A stretch of 64,000 nt of DNA. Origin: Ulva prolifera (lineage: Eukaryota; Chlorophyta; Ulvophyceae; Ulvales; Ulvaceae). The stretch's first letter is position 1; the number at the start of each line of letters is the position of its first letter. The stretch covers positions 4,779,315 through 4,843,314 of the forward strand of contig CM041199.1 in assembly GCA_023078555.1 (NCBI GenBank), written 5' to 3'. The translations under genes were made by a program, and so were the position numbers. The notes beneath the pieces were generated by a model. The model was not told where the DNA came from. It saw only the letters and a list, made by a program, of their open reading frames with translations, and searched no databases. Below are positions 33,883 to 46,200 of the stretch, piece after piece.

Positions 33883-36800
33883 ATGAAGGACGCAGCCCGC
33901 GCTGACTCGGAGCGGTTGAAGCTGAGTCCGCTCTTGAGTGTGACAGTCACAAAAGAACTCGAACTTTTACGTCAAGTTGATGACCTTGCTGACATATTGT
34001 ACGATGAAGATGTTGTCCGCGTCTCGGCGCTCCGGTACGAGCGCCTGTGGGTCCTCGCGGTGGAAGCATCTTCCAGGCAAGGGACTTCCGTGCCTGCCCC
34101 GACTATCGACATCGCTTTCATCTGGCATTGCCATGTGCTCTGCCCCACCAGGTGCATACTCTGGTTTTCATGGCGCATCGTCTTGCCTCTACATGTGGGT
34201 CTGCGATCGTCTGCTTCTTCCGCTGAACGCCGATAGATGTCACACATGCAGTAAATTTTTTTGAAAAAGCTTCTTTGTACCAGTTCTTTCTCGGATCGTA
34301 TGTACGCTGACAACGCGCAGCGGCACTTGCGTTACTTCGAGCGACAAATTTCAACGGACATGTGCATCCTGGTCCTGCGCTGCGACCACCGCATACCCAC
34401 ACGTATCTCAAGCAAAACTTCTCTGGTCTGAGACTCCTGATGCTTGGAATGAACGCTGTTGATGAGGCATTCTGTGGTTGTCGAAGCATGCAGCACTGCT
34501 TCTAGCCCTTCTGTGCGTGATGACCTGCACAGCCGTGATGAAGAACATAATCATGCCTGCAGTGTGTCGCGATCGCTGCTTCCAGTGCGTGTTACATGAT
34601 GTATTTGGGCCTTGACAGTTTGGCCCACGCATTCGCCTGAACGTGGAGAGATGGTGCGGGTCTCGCTTGACGATTATCTCAGAGATATGTGCTCAGCCCA
34701 CCAAAGTGCTCATAAAACCAAGTAGATGTATACATGTATAGATATACGTGTGCATCTGATGGTTGAGAGCGTGAGACGTTTGAGTAGTTGTTTGAGTCTC
34801 ACCATCAGGCTACTCGTGTGCGCCTGGAAGGCAGGAGAGACGCATAGCAGCTCTCAGAGGCTCTGCCGTGCTGTGGAGCTGCAGATGAGCTTAAGCCATG
34901 CCCCAGTTTCCCTTTTGCTTGCTTTGGTATCAGGATGATGCAACCTTTGCATACAATTGACGGGAGCCGCCCTGACTGCAAATCCATAGGAGTACGTATA
35001 CCACTGGCACATGAGCATGCAAGAGGCTGATTGCACACCGTGACTGCTTGCACTGAAACTGACAAAATTGTCACTCAAGCACCTTGGAGCTAGCCTGCAC
35101 TGCACAGAACTGTCTCTGCCCACTGGGCAGTGCCCAGACATCGGTCCGGCCTTTCGGCACAGTATGTATCACAGCGCCATCTACGGTCAAACAAGCCAAG
35201 CTCTGCGGCCAGTGCTTCCTGTGTCCAGCGTGGCTCGAATCTGCATCGAGCGCTCTGGCACTGTGGGTTGCCGATGTGCATCAATCACAGGATCCGGACC
35301 CGGATCCGGCCGGAGCTTCTGCACAACATACATCTGATCAGCTATCATTGTTGAGAGATCGGGCACGTCCGGCTCAATGTGACCATCTCCCAGTCATAGC
35401 CGTCTAAACGTTTCAGGCTGGTGCATGTGAAGCACGGGTCCCAAATCGCTACTATTTCCCGCAGTTAACGTTACAAGCATCTGCAGGGCGGATGAACCAT
35501 GCAAGCCACGGTGCATGCAAGTGGCATGCATGCGTGATTTTTGCAAACCTGTGTCACCCATGACTGATGCTGGCAGTGGTTCTACCAGTGGCAACATTGT
35601 TACGTGGCCACAGGCAGCACTGGCACCAGGATTGCCACCGCTCCAGGGAGCAACGACGGAGGTCTGCCTCGGAATACGCACACAGCTATCGAGCCGACCA
35701 GGACGCCATTGTAGCCGCTGGAGCGTGCGATCGCAGTGTAGGTACTTCTCCGACTGGGGGCGGGTTGCAGCCTCTGTGCCCGACTTTGTGTTCCCGGGGC
35801 CCCCCACCGTCCTCCCCGATGGCAGCCCGCCCGGCCTCCACACCGACATCGACCTGTCGAGCCGCGCCGCCGCCCTGGAGAGCATGTGGTGCTCCCTCGG
35901 CCAGCGGGTGTCCGCCGGCAGCCCCACTGAGCATGCGGAGGCCTTGGCGGCGCAGCCTCGGAGTGAGCTGGGGTACGATGTCGCGGCGGCGGCGCTGCGG
36001 CAGAGGGTCTTCTACTACCAGGTCTCCCTGCCCCACTACCGGGACCCGGCCTTCCAACAGTCTGCCGTGGACAGGTGTGAAGCTGCAGAACGTAGAGAGG
36101 AGCCTCAGATCTAGCAGCATTGCTGCTGGAACCAGATCTGGTTTGAGATAAGAATTCCCAATGTGGCAGCCTGAGTCCAGGCCGTAGCGGTGAATTTTGC
36201 TCCATCGCTTGCCAAGCAATGTGCACATTGTAAGCAAGCAACGGAATGCGTGATCAGTGATTAGAGATCCATATCAGGGGTCCTTGACAGCGCTGTCATC
36301 ATAGGATAGGAAGCACATGATCAGCGCGAGGGTGCCACAGTCCCCACATTGAAATGCCCTTCACATGCATATACAGGTACATTACCTTTCTGGCCATCCG
36401 CCAGGCCAACCCGGGCGTGAAGCTGTGCCCGACGTACGACATCGACCTCGTGTGGCATTCCCACATGAGCCTGCCGCACCGCTACAAGGCCGACACTGAA
36501 GCCATCCTGGGGAAACACCTCTCCCACGACGACTCCATCAATGACCGCTCCCCCGGCTCCGAGCTTCAGCAGCTGCAACAGACAACAGAGCGCCTGTTTG
36601 AGGACGCGGGAGCACAGTTCTTCACCGCGGGAGGCATGTTCCGCGGCGTCCCGACGCGGCTCACGTCGCAGCAACGCAGCACCCGCTTCCCTGGTGCGGC
36701 GAGCCCCAGTTTACAGCTCCGATTTACATACATGATTGCATGCTTGATTTGAGAGGTACCTCATACACACACACTAGTGATCTCAAACGCAGTGGCGCCG

Positions 36801-39800
36801 CCATCCAGCATCTCGGCCACCGTCAGCGCCGTCCAGTGGAAAGCCGCATCCGCCGGCCGCACGTGCACGGCGCTGCACCCCAAAGCCACCGTCTCTGCGT
36901 GGAGCTTGGACCGCAGTCCCTCCATGCTGTACGGCGCCTCCAGCCACATGCACCCCGTGACGGTGGCATTCGACGTCCCCACTGCTGCGCAGCTCACACT
37001 GCGCATCCGCGTTGTGGAACCCAGGGCGAGGTGGACATTTAAGCGCAATCGCAAGCGCTCCTCTACCGCATCTGCCAAAATCGACATCGGCAAGTGGCTT
37101 CAGGTGCGGTGGGAACAGCCTGGCATGTATACAGCCCGTCCGGTCGAACCAGTAGGTTCATGTCATACTCCAGAGCTTATGCACCTCAAGTTAGTGCATG
37201 TGGTCATATGTTGTGGCACTCTACGTCCCTGATGGTGCATGCATATGTGTATGCAATTGTTTTGTGGTGTATGTTGTACATCGTTTGCATATCACCCCGT
37301 AGCGGCGGACTGCTGCAATCATCCTGAATTGAAAACGAACTCTAGCAGCTCACCTGGTGGAACACCATCTGTCCTGTATACCCACAAAATCCGTCAGCAA
37401 TTGTATCATCCCAGGTCACATGTTCCTCACGTACACGGTGTACGTGTGTAGAGTGTCAGCACAGCGCCAGAGGCGGCCCATGGCCAGGTGACGGTAACGG
37501 TGGACGTGCCGGTGAAGCTTCAGATAAGGGCGGGCGCCTATGTTGCGGCCGTCACGCTCACCCTCACGCCACGCTACCGCTCGGTCTACACCGCGCCGGC
37601 AACTCCGGTATCTAAATTTAAATCGAAGCTTCTTAAGCCGTCTACGGCCGTGGACATTGAGCATGCATCCGCGGCGGCGGGTGTGTCGCAGCCGGAGCTG
37701 CTGCTGCCGCCGGAGGCGGTGCACGGCCGGGGGCGGGACTCAGCGGAGACATGGCCGTTTTTGGTTTGTATGTCGGCGTCCAGGAACCGAGGGAGCGTCT
37801 CCGGCCAGCCACTGCTGGTGCGCCTCTGGACGCTGGATGTATGCTGCCGTCTTCTTTCCCTGCTGGTAGGAATGCTTGACACTCGGGCTCGACAGATCCG
37901 GACCAGAGTTGCATTAGTACGTTTCGTGATAAAGTACGTTAAGCAAAAATACGCGTATGGTACGGTGGCTCCAATCTTGGGGGGTTGAAAAGTACGCTGT
38001 ATAGGCTACATCACTGGCTTGGCGCCTAAGGCGCCAAGCCGGTGATGGCCAGACTTGGTAGTGCAACGGTCACTGTCATCTATGCTCAGGCACACTATTG
38101 CAGAGAACATTACAATATACTAACAGTAAATTAGTTTATCAGGTTACTCAGGTTCATCATGCAATGCAAGGGATGTTAAAAACCTCCTTTGGCCTTGTGG
38201 CTAGAGGTGCACCACAGTGCAGAGCTCTAGGCTCTCTCAAAACGCGCAAGTCCGAAACGTACGCGCGTACAATACGCTGATAAAGTACGTTGGAATAAAA
38301 TACGCGTATTAAACGTACCGAAATCGAAAGATACGCGTATTAATGCAACTCTGATCCGGACACACATGCTGCATACCGGTATGCTATGCAGCAGCTACCG
38401 GGCCAGTACTGCTAGTGCGTCTGGTCACTGATTTACGGCGCCTAGGGCAGCTTGTCGCACTGACTGCCAGTGGGACCCTGGCCTTGAATACCTTCATCGA
38501 TGTAGACTGCTTGCGATACCGATGCCTGGTGGTATCGTGTAGTGATCTGCCATGCAATGCCCCAAGCACTTGCAAATGTGCATGTAGTACTAGTACTACA
38601 TGCACATTTGCAAGTGCTTCTAGTACTAGAATAGTATTCTGCACGTCCACTGCCCAGTGACCTTGCACTCGCGTGTGGAGTGACAGCGCAGCTGCAGGTA
38701 TTGACACTCTCACTGCCACAGTCCAACGTCAACTGAGCAATGGCTCCGGTCCCGCAGTTCTGGCCCTCGGCTGCAGGTATGCAGTGCTGGCAATGCATGT
38801 GCCACATGCGTTTGCAGGAGCGGGTGACAAACACGTCGAAGCACCTCGCGACCGCCGTCGAGGTCTTTGCGCACGACACGGGCACCTTCCCGGCAGCCAC
38901 GGCGCACTCGGTCAACCTCACCACCCTGCCGGAGTCGCTGCGGTTGCCGGACGATGCGGTGTTCAATGTGAAAGATGGCTACGCGATAAACTGCACGGAG
39001 TGCCGGTCTGTGTCAATGGGCTTGACCGCGGCGGCGGGCATGCGGGCGTTTCTGATCCGCAGCGGCGACAAGGACTGGGGTCTGCTCTACGGTGCGGCCC
39101 CGCATTCAGGATATTATGAACGGTGCCACAGGGTGCCCTGGCTGGCTGGCATGGAGTCACGGCGAATTTTGAAATTGCCCCCTGGGCAGACACTGCGGAG
39201 TTTTGATAAGCATTGCAGCTGCAGGGCCACATGCGCTCTGGCTTCTACATACCCCCACCAGCTAGGCACTGCCCTGTATGACACGATATCATCGATGCGA
39301 TGGACAACGTTGTACACCAGATAGATTTTATGGTCATCGTCAGCCCGCTGCAGGTATGTGGAGCAGAACCGGAGGCAGAGACTGCAATCACGCCGCTCGC
39401 CTGGTCGTGCTGGATGCCGGTGCGCCGCCCGCAAAGCTGTTTCATGCCCTCCAGAGCACGCTGTGCGAGTGTAAATGACCCAAACATGCCAGTGCACCAT
39501 GGCGGCTGCACCTTGGATTACAATGACACCACGATCTGCTTTCCAGTATCATGCGTGTGGCTTACTTGGCATGCACTCACCAGTGTCCCACAGAGCTGGT
39601 ATCATAGTATGTTTTCCAAACCATTTGCTGACCTAGCACAACTGCATGTCTACGGTTGTCGATATAGGGTCGATACGGTTAACCAACGTTGCACTGATAG
39701 TAGAGATCGTACCCCTTCGTCCACGTTGAATTTGCCGAACTCATGTGATCCTTGCACAGCTGTAGGTATCAGACGAGCCACGTCAGTGGCAGGGGAGGCA

Positions 39801-41425
39801 CACAGCGGGCTAGGGGCTCCCCATTCTTACCGCGAACACCGCGCCGGTCTCACACTGACGCCGATGCGCGATGGAGGAGCCGAATTCGGTGTCTTTCCCG
39901 CCTATACTATTGCTGTGTCTTTGACCGGCGATGCTTGTTGCTGTCAATCAAATACTGTGTGGTCTTGCATGCCGGAGGTCTTGCATGCCTCATATCTGCC
40001 GCATTCATGCATCATGCTGCGTACCCTCGACAGCTGGTCAATATTTACTTTGTTGTCTGAGTTGTTAAGGATCAGGCCCACGATCGAACTCGAGCACGTG
40101 TTCTGGAGTGACTGTTGCTGACGCTACGACGGCAGAACTTGAGTCAATGCATGCATATATGCTATATACCAGCAAACCAGCAAACATTCATAGGCAACCA
40201 ACGTTGACGCAGCCACCTCCCCGGTAGGAGTGTGCAGCCATGCAGGCCGGTGCCTAGCAGCTCATGCGGTGTTGTCGGCTCCATCGACTGGCGTGCACGT
40301 TTACGTGTCACGGCAGCGTGCAGAGTTTGATGCGGGGGAGGGGCCGGCGGCGGCGAGGGAGGCGGGGCGGCTCGCGGCGGTCGCTGCAACAATCGCCCTC
40401 TGCCGCAGCCTCCTCCTCGTGATGACCCTGCCCAACACAAAGTCAGTCACGCACCCTCAGGACACCGCCCACGCGTACAACAAAGCCCTGTCCGATTTTT
40501 CGTACGCAAGGCAGGTGCTCAAGAGGAGCTACGTCCGGCCTGCCCTGAGATGCAAGCACCTCCCCAGTAACGGCTACGTCGCTAAGCGCCTGGCCTCGCT
40601 GCTCGCCCGCCGCGGCGGCGACCCTCTGAAGGTGCGCCACCCCCTGCTGCCATGCATACACAGGCCCCATCTACTACTAGTGCTCTCAGGCTACAGGCTA
40701 TCCGCCACGCTGGTGTGCGATCGCTGATGGAGTGTGTGGCTACGCGGCGACGTGATTCTTGTGCTTCATGAACTATGATCAGAGCGATAATACCTCGCAG
40801 CAGCAACAGTGACGTGCACTGAAGAGCCTGTTCAGTGACCGCCGCTGCGACACATCCACAAGCTCTGGCAGAGCTCAAGAGCAGCAGCCACATGGGAAGG
40901 CACCACATTACCCATAAGAGTTCCTGGAGCAGGCTGCTTGCAAGCCTGACGTAGCTACGTGCCATTCCCGGCTGAGGGTGGAGCTGACGCCGCGGCGGCG
41001 GAGTGCAGGCCTGCGGCGCGCTGCTGCCGTGGTACGGCTGCAGCGACCCCGGCCGCATCGGCGCCATAGAAACAGCCTACTGGGGCGGCAAGGGCTTTGA
41101 CTGCCGCAAAATGCATAAGCGGAAGAAGCGCTGGGCTGCGATGAGCGAGCTCGGCGCCGGCGCGGCGCCAGTGGACCGCGTCGCGGGTGCCTCCGGGGTT
41201 GACGAGGCGGTGTATTCCCTTGCCAACTTGGACGTGCGGGGCGATGTCGACCCGCGGTGCGATCACGGCGGCGCGGACGACGGTGGCGACGGTGGTGGCT
41301 GTGGGGGGTGCGCCGGGGGGTGCGGTGGCGGCTGCGGCGGGGGTGGTTGCGGGGCAGCGTGCGGCGGAGGGTGCGGCGGCGGCGGCGGCTGCGGCAGCGG
41401 CGGCAGCGGCGGCTGTTGTGATTGA
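33883..41425 (+). CDS. Glycine-rich domain protein (GRDP, DUF1399), tandem copy 2
   Basis: My model: exons 33883-34151, 35742-36074, 36377-36693, 36793-37103, 37452-37817, 38818-39091, 39354-39419, 39766-39888, 40324-40631, 41009-41425; 927 codons plus TGA. Intron positions and phases (2,2,1,0,0,1,1,1,0) equal those of copies 1 and 3, and exons 3, 7 and 9 have the same length as in copy 1. DUF1399 motifs: TIDIAFIWHCHVLCPTRYF (~76-92) and PTYDIDLVWHSHMSLPHRY (~219-237). Exon 9 reads EFDAGEGPAAAREAGRLAAV and then a hydrophobic stretch. Exon 10 reads ACGALLPWYGCSDPGRIGAI and ends in a Cys-Gly tail with alanine and serine variants, closing CCD. Intron 5 (1.0 kb) carries a hAT-like MITE and a 56-bp palindrome. 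The frame is open in alternative upstream ATGs of exon 1, but MKDAA matches copy 1. Confidence 0.88.
37904..38353. mobile_element. hAT-like MITE in intron 5 of GRDP gene 2
   Basis: A 450-bp element bounded by 13-bp perfect terminal inverted repeats (CAGAGTTGCATTA / TAATGCAACTCTG) and flanked by an exact 8-bp duplication, ATCCGGAC (37896-37903 and 38354-38361). An 8-bp duplication with ends starting CAG is the hAT signature. The repeats continue imperfectly inward (RTACG). Subterminal blocks GATAAAGTACGTT and ATACGCGTAT occur at both ends. In the middle is an 18-bp stem with a 3-base loop (38009-38047, CTTGGCGCC-TAA-GGCGCCAAG). It has no coding capacity. Confidence 0.85.
38564..38619. repeat. 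56-bp perfect palindrome in intron 5 of GRDP gene 2
   Basis: Twenty-eight bases (AAGCACTTGCAAATGTGC, then ATGTAGTACT) are followed without spacer by their exact reverse complement, centred at 38591/38592. It lies 200 bases after the MITE and 200 before exon 6. It could fold as a long intronic hairpin in the RNA. Confidence 0.95.
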
Positions 41426-43237
41426 GAGCATTCGAGCGCCTCATGCGTGCACTGATGACTGCTGTCAGCCATCATGAACGTCCCGTTGTTGCTGCCAGTC
41501 CGAGAGGCTTCGAATTCATTTGTCTGCCATGAAAATGAGCAGACCCGCACTGCATCACCGGGCCGGTGCAGCATCGAGACCTTCGCGGCACACCACATTT
41601 TATGCATAATTCTGTGCCGGTCAGCACATGGAGAGCATAGCAGACCGGTGGGGGGGGGTCTATTCCAATGTGCCTCATGCCGCAGTGAGCTGATGCGGAT
41701 GCCACGGAGAGCTTGAGCTGTGGCTGCTACATGTGAGCAGGTGTACAGTGGTATCGGTGCCAGCACCGCGGAACGTTCCTCCACGTTGTGCAACAGGTGC
41801 CAGGGAAAATTCTTGCTGGTGTCATCTGTGCACATTGCAGAGCATTACTTGCTGGTCCAGGGCCTGACCTAGGTGCAGCTGTAGCGTAGCCGAATGTCTC
41901 GGCTGCGGCTTCTTCCCTGCAGGCCCCGCAACAGCTCCCGGCGGGGCCTTGCCAGTAGCAGACACGTTCACTGTAGTATGCTCTGAAAACTGTACATAAT
42001 TACTCTACTTCTGTGCTTCTGTGAGCTTCAAGTGATTCACGGGGTGTCATGCGGCGAGCATGCATGTGCATGCCATCGGTGGTTGGGACTGCAGTACCTG
42101 CGTCATTCGCTGCCATAGAACTGTGGCTAGCTAGGCCATATGAATCTATAGAATCGAACCAGCCTACGCAGGCCAGGGGCCGGCCAGATCTAGATGGCGA
42201 ATGCGCTCACGGCCATCGTGAGTCACAGTGTCTGCAGGGGGCCGTGGCCATGGCGCACCGTGGTCCACTGCAGCGGCGCTGCCACATCTGCAGCCACGCC
42301 TACCTGCAGGGAAACCCCGGATATCTCAAGTGGCCATGTGTAATACAGTGCACCATTGGCAGCGTGCAAGCCTCAGCCCTGCATCTGCACAGGGGGGCAC
42401 ACTGAGACTGCCTGTCCAGATTAGCTGCACGTGCACGCGCTGTTCCTGGCTTATGTCATAGAATTAGGTCAATGCAACGCATCAGCTTGAGGACCAGTGT
42501 CTGCAGACTGTGCGTGACTGTGCGTGACTGTCGATGCACAAAATGTGAGATCCCAGATAGTGTGCTGTTCTGTTGGTTCACTCTAGATCTGCTAGCCGCT
42601 GGTTTGATGGGCTGTTTGCCTATGCTTGCATTGAGACCATTGTTCATGACAATAGTTGCATGAATATCGAGCCTAGCAATGGACAATCTCGACTGAAAAG
42701 TGAAGTTTTCCACAGTTCAGTCATGTCCACCTGCAACGCTGATATCCTGAGACTATGTGCATCGGCCAGTCACCATACGACTCAGTGAGCAGACTGGCCA
42801 AGTGTAGTGCATGTAGCCTGGTCACAATATGTATCATTACATCTTCTTCGGATATAGCAGTGCGTCGATGGACGGTGCTCGATGCAAGCGACGGTGGATG
42901 GATCGCATGCCTTGTCACACTCGTGTGAACAATCTTGTCGTTGACAGTTTCGTGCACATTTGTAGGATCTGCGTACAATTTGGTTCCCGCGGCTGCGTGA
43001 AGGCTGATGTGCACCATGGGCGGAATGACACAGATTCCCTGCTTCGAATATTCAGATGGTTCTGCAGCGTTGCTGCAACTGTCAAGCTGACATATGTCGA
43101 CAGCATCGACCTCGCTTGTCCAGTTCAGGGCGTCGTACTATCTACAGCAGCAAGGGGCGCAGTGCCAATCGTACGTTTGATGATCCTTTCGTGGGCGAGT
43201 CCGCGTTCGTTCCGTAGCTGACTGTGACACGCTTGCA
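41426..43237. other. Spacer between GRDP genes 2 and 3
   Basis: About 1.8 kb without recognised gene, RNA or repeat family. Presumably the 3' end of copy 2 and promoter of copy 3. Confidence 0.5.
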
Positions 43238-46200
43238 ATGGAAACTCCCAGCTCTGACGCGAAGCCGAGTCACCTGGCTCCGCTCTTGATCGAAGCGGTT
43301 TCAAAAGAACAGGCATTCTTGCACAAGGTCGACGACCTGGCAGATGTGCTGTACGATGAGGACGTGGTCCGCGTCGCCTCGCTCCGATACGAGCGGTTGT
43401 GGATTCCAGCGGTGGCTGCATCGTTCAGGCAGGGGAGTTCGGTGCCTACACCGCCTCTAGATGTTGCTTTTATCTGGCACTGTCATGCGCTCTGCCCCAC
43501 GAGGTATAGTCTCTTGTCCCTCGTCTGCACACAGCGGCCAGCATCGCATTCGTTGTCCTAAAGGCTGCCTTGTCCACCAGCGCATTTAAGCCGATATCTA
43601 TCATATAATTATTGCCACCATGAACGAATCCATAAGCCGGCCTACCGATGCTCTTTGCCGTTGCAGTCCTTCGACACTCGTGCACTTGCGATCTGGGGCG
43701 ACTTTCGGTCTATACGGGCAATCGTGATCAGTCTAATCATGTCATTTCGATTTGAGCTTCTGAACGCCTGACTGGCGAAGGGCCTTTCGCTGACAATAGC
43801 CAACAACGCAATTGGTATGCCAGCAGTTCAGAGTCAATCGTTGGAACTGTGTGCCCTGCTACAGTCGCTACATATGCAACTGCATTCCAAGGCCCGTATA
43901 TTTAGTAACAGACTGTTGTGCTGTACTCATGGCGTCGTCCGGCTGCGGGTGTGCCCTGTCGGCACTGACCCGCTCGAGAGAACGGGCAGGTTGTGTCCAG
44001 CATATCTGCTAAGTCGCAGTCCTCTACATGGGAAAGCATATTTGCCACCTCTCTAACTTCTCTTCCGCTGAAAGACGCATCGCGATTCTTCAGCTGTGGA
44101 TCTTTGGGCCAAAAGCAAGTGTTGTGGCTGTGTTGCTTGCAGCTTGACTGATGCTTTGCTATCTCTGCAGACACAGCTTCCTTGTACGCTCCACCGTATA
44201 CAAGCTTCAATATCTGTGACTTTTCAAGCACACGCTCTGTGGGGACAAAGCTCAACATATCCACACCCAGTAATCAAAGCAGCTCCAACTTGTTGGGGAG
44301 ATGCACCTACACGTTCACAGATGTCACGGCTGTCCCGTTGCACAGGCGCAACAGCACTTGAGACGGCCACCTAGTCACTTGGTGTGCTTATGTGTGACCA
44401 CTTTCCTTCCAGCACCTGCTGCGGTCCTCTGAACACAAACAGGGCATCCCTTGCAGCCTGGTCGAGTGGACAGCCATGCATACAGTTGCCTGTCTAATGC
44501 ACTCAAACACAAACTCACGGCACATTGACTTCGACAGCACGGGAAGCTCTGCACACACAAAGCAGCTGCAGGTCCAGCCATCCCATGACCACCGGCTCAC
44601 CGTGGCAAGGCTCACAGCTTGCACTGATGTTGCAGGTACTTCTCCGACTGGGAGCGGGCAGCAGGCTCCGTGCCCGACTTTGTCTTTCCGGGGCCCCCCA
44701 CCGTCCTCCCCGATGGCAGCCCGCCCGGCCTCCACGCCGACATCGACCTGTCAACCCGCGCCGCCGCCCTGGAGAGCATGTGGACCTCCCTCGGCGAGCG
44801 GGTTTCCGCCGGCAGCGCAGCGGAGCATGCGCGCGCCCTGGCGGCGCAGCCTCTCAGCGAGCTCGTGTACGACGTCGCGGCGGCGGCGCTGCGGCAGAGG
44901 GTCTTCTACTACCAGGTCTCCCTGCCCCACTACCAGCACGACGGCTTCATACGCGCCGCAGTGGACAGGTGCGGCGCAATTGCTATTCCTTGCCACGAGC
45001 GCGCGGCGGGCAGGAGCATGGCATTCGCATATGCGCAACAATGGCAAACACCTCCGCAGTCGACTCATATGGCCAGAGATGTCTAGACGTTTTTTTCTGG
45101 ACTCGAGTCGAGATGTCTAGAGACAGGATGGGCGCCCACACTCAGTGTACTTGATAGCGTCGTGCATCACTCTCAGTGGCAGTGTTGCGGACATGCTGCT
45201 GTGAGGTGGAGGCTGCAGCGTACGCAAGCGTTCGCACGGACATGCATGTCATCTACGAGACCCGCTGTATCTGATCGTGCTGGGCAATCGTGCGAAGGCA
45301 TGGGAGTGGCGACACGGTCCACTGCACCAAACGCCGCTGAACCAGTGTGGTACTGATACAGGGCTGCAATCTCTCCATTGCCACTGGTCGCAAGGCGACG
45401 ATGGTTCTGTTTTCCGTCACGGATGTAGGCCTGTGCGTATAGATGAATGCATGATGTATCAACAAGGAGGTGCTCGATGTGGTCACGACGGCCAGCCGCC
45501 CCCAGACGCTGGCTCAAAAGCGGCGCTGGCCGAGGCGCCAATGCATGTGTACGCGTGTGGCCACGAGCACCTATCCACGCATGCGCTCTTACCGTATGCA
45601 GGTACATCACGTTCCTGACCATCATGAAGAAAGCCGGCCCGGGCGTGAAGCTGTGCCCAACGTATGATATCGACCTCGTGTGGCACTCCCACATGAGCCT
45701 GCCGCACCGCTACAAGGCCGACACCGAGGCCATCCTCGGCCGCCACCTCCCCCACGATGACTCCATCAACGATCGCTCCGCCGGGGCTGAGTTGCAGCAG
45801 CTGCAACAGCAGACAGAGGGCCTGTTTGAGGAGGCTGGGGCACAGTTCTTCCAGGCCGGCAGCATGTTCCGCGGCATCCCGACCCGTCTCACGCCGCAGC
45901 AGCGCAGCGACTGCCTGCCCGGTGCGGCCTCCGACGTCGGACGTTGACTCCCAAACGCTTCCGCAAGCTCTCGCTGCAGTCTGCAGCTGTCGCACTGCTC
46001 TTGTGGTGAAAGTGCAGTCCACATGACACCCTCTCGGCCAAAAAAAAAACCCCCGCGTCTTAGATCGAGAGGCGTGTTCTGTCTGGAACAAGCCCGCACG
46101 TGCTTTGGTGAGGCTGCTGCTTTGTAGGATGCTGCTGTTCCCCAGCATGCCACAATCTGCACACACCAGGTACCCGTCAGCAGCGAGGGGAGCCTGCAGA

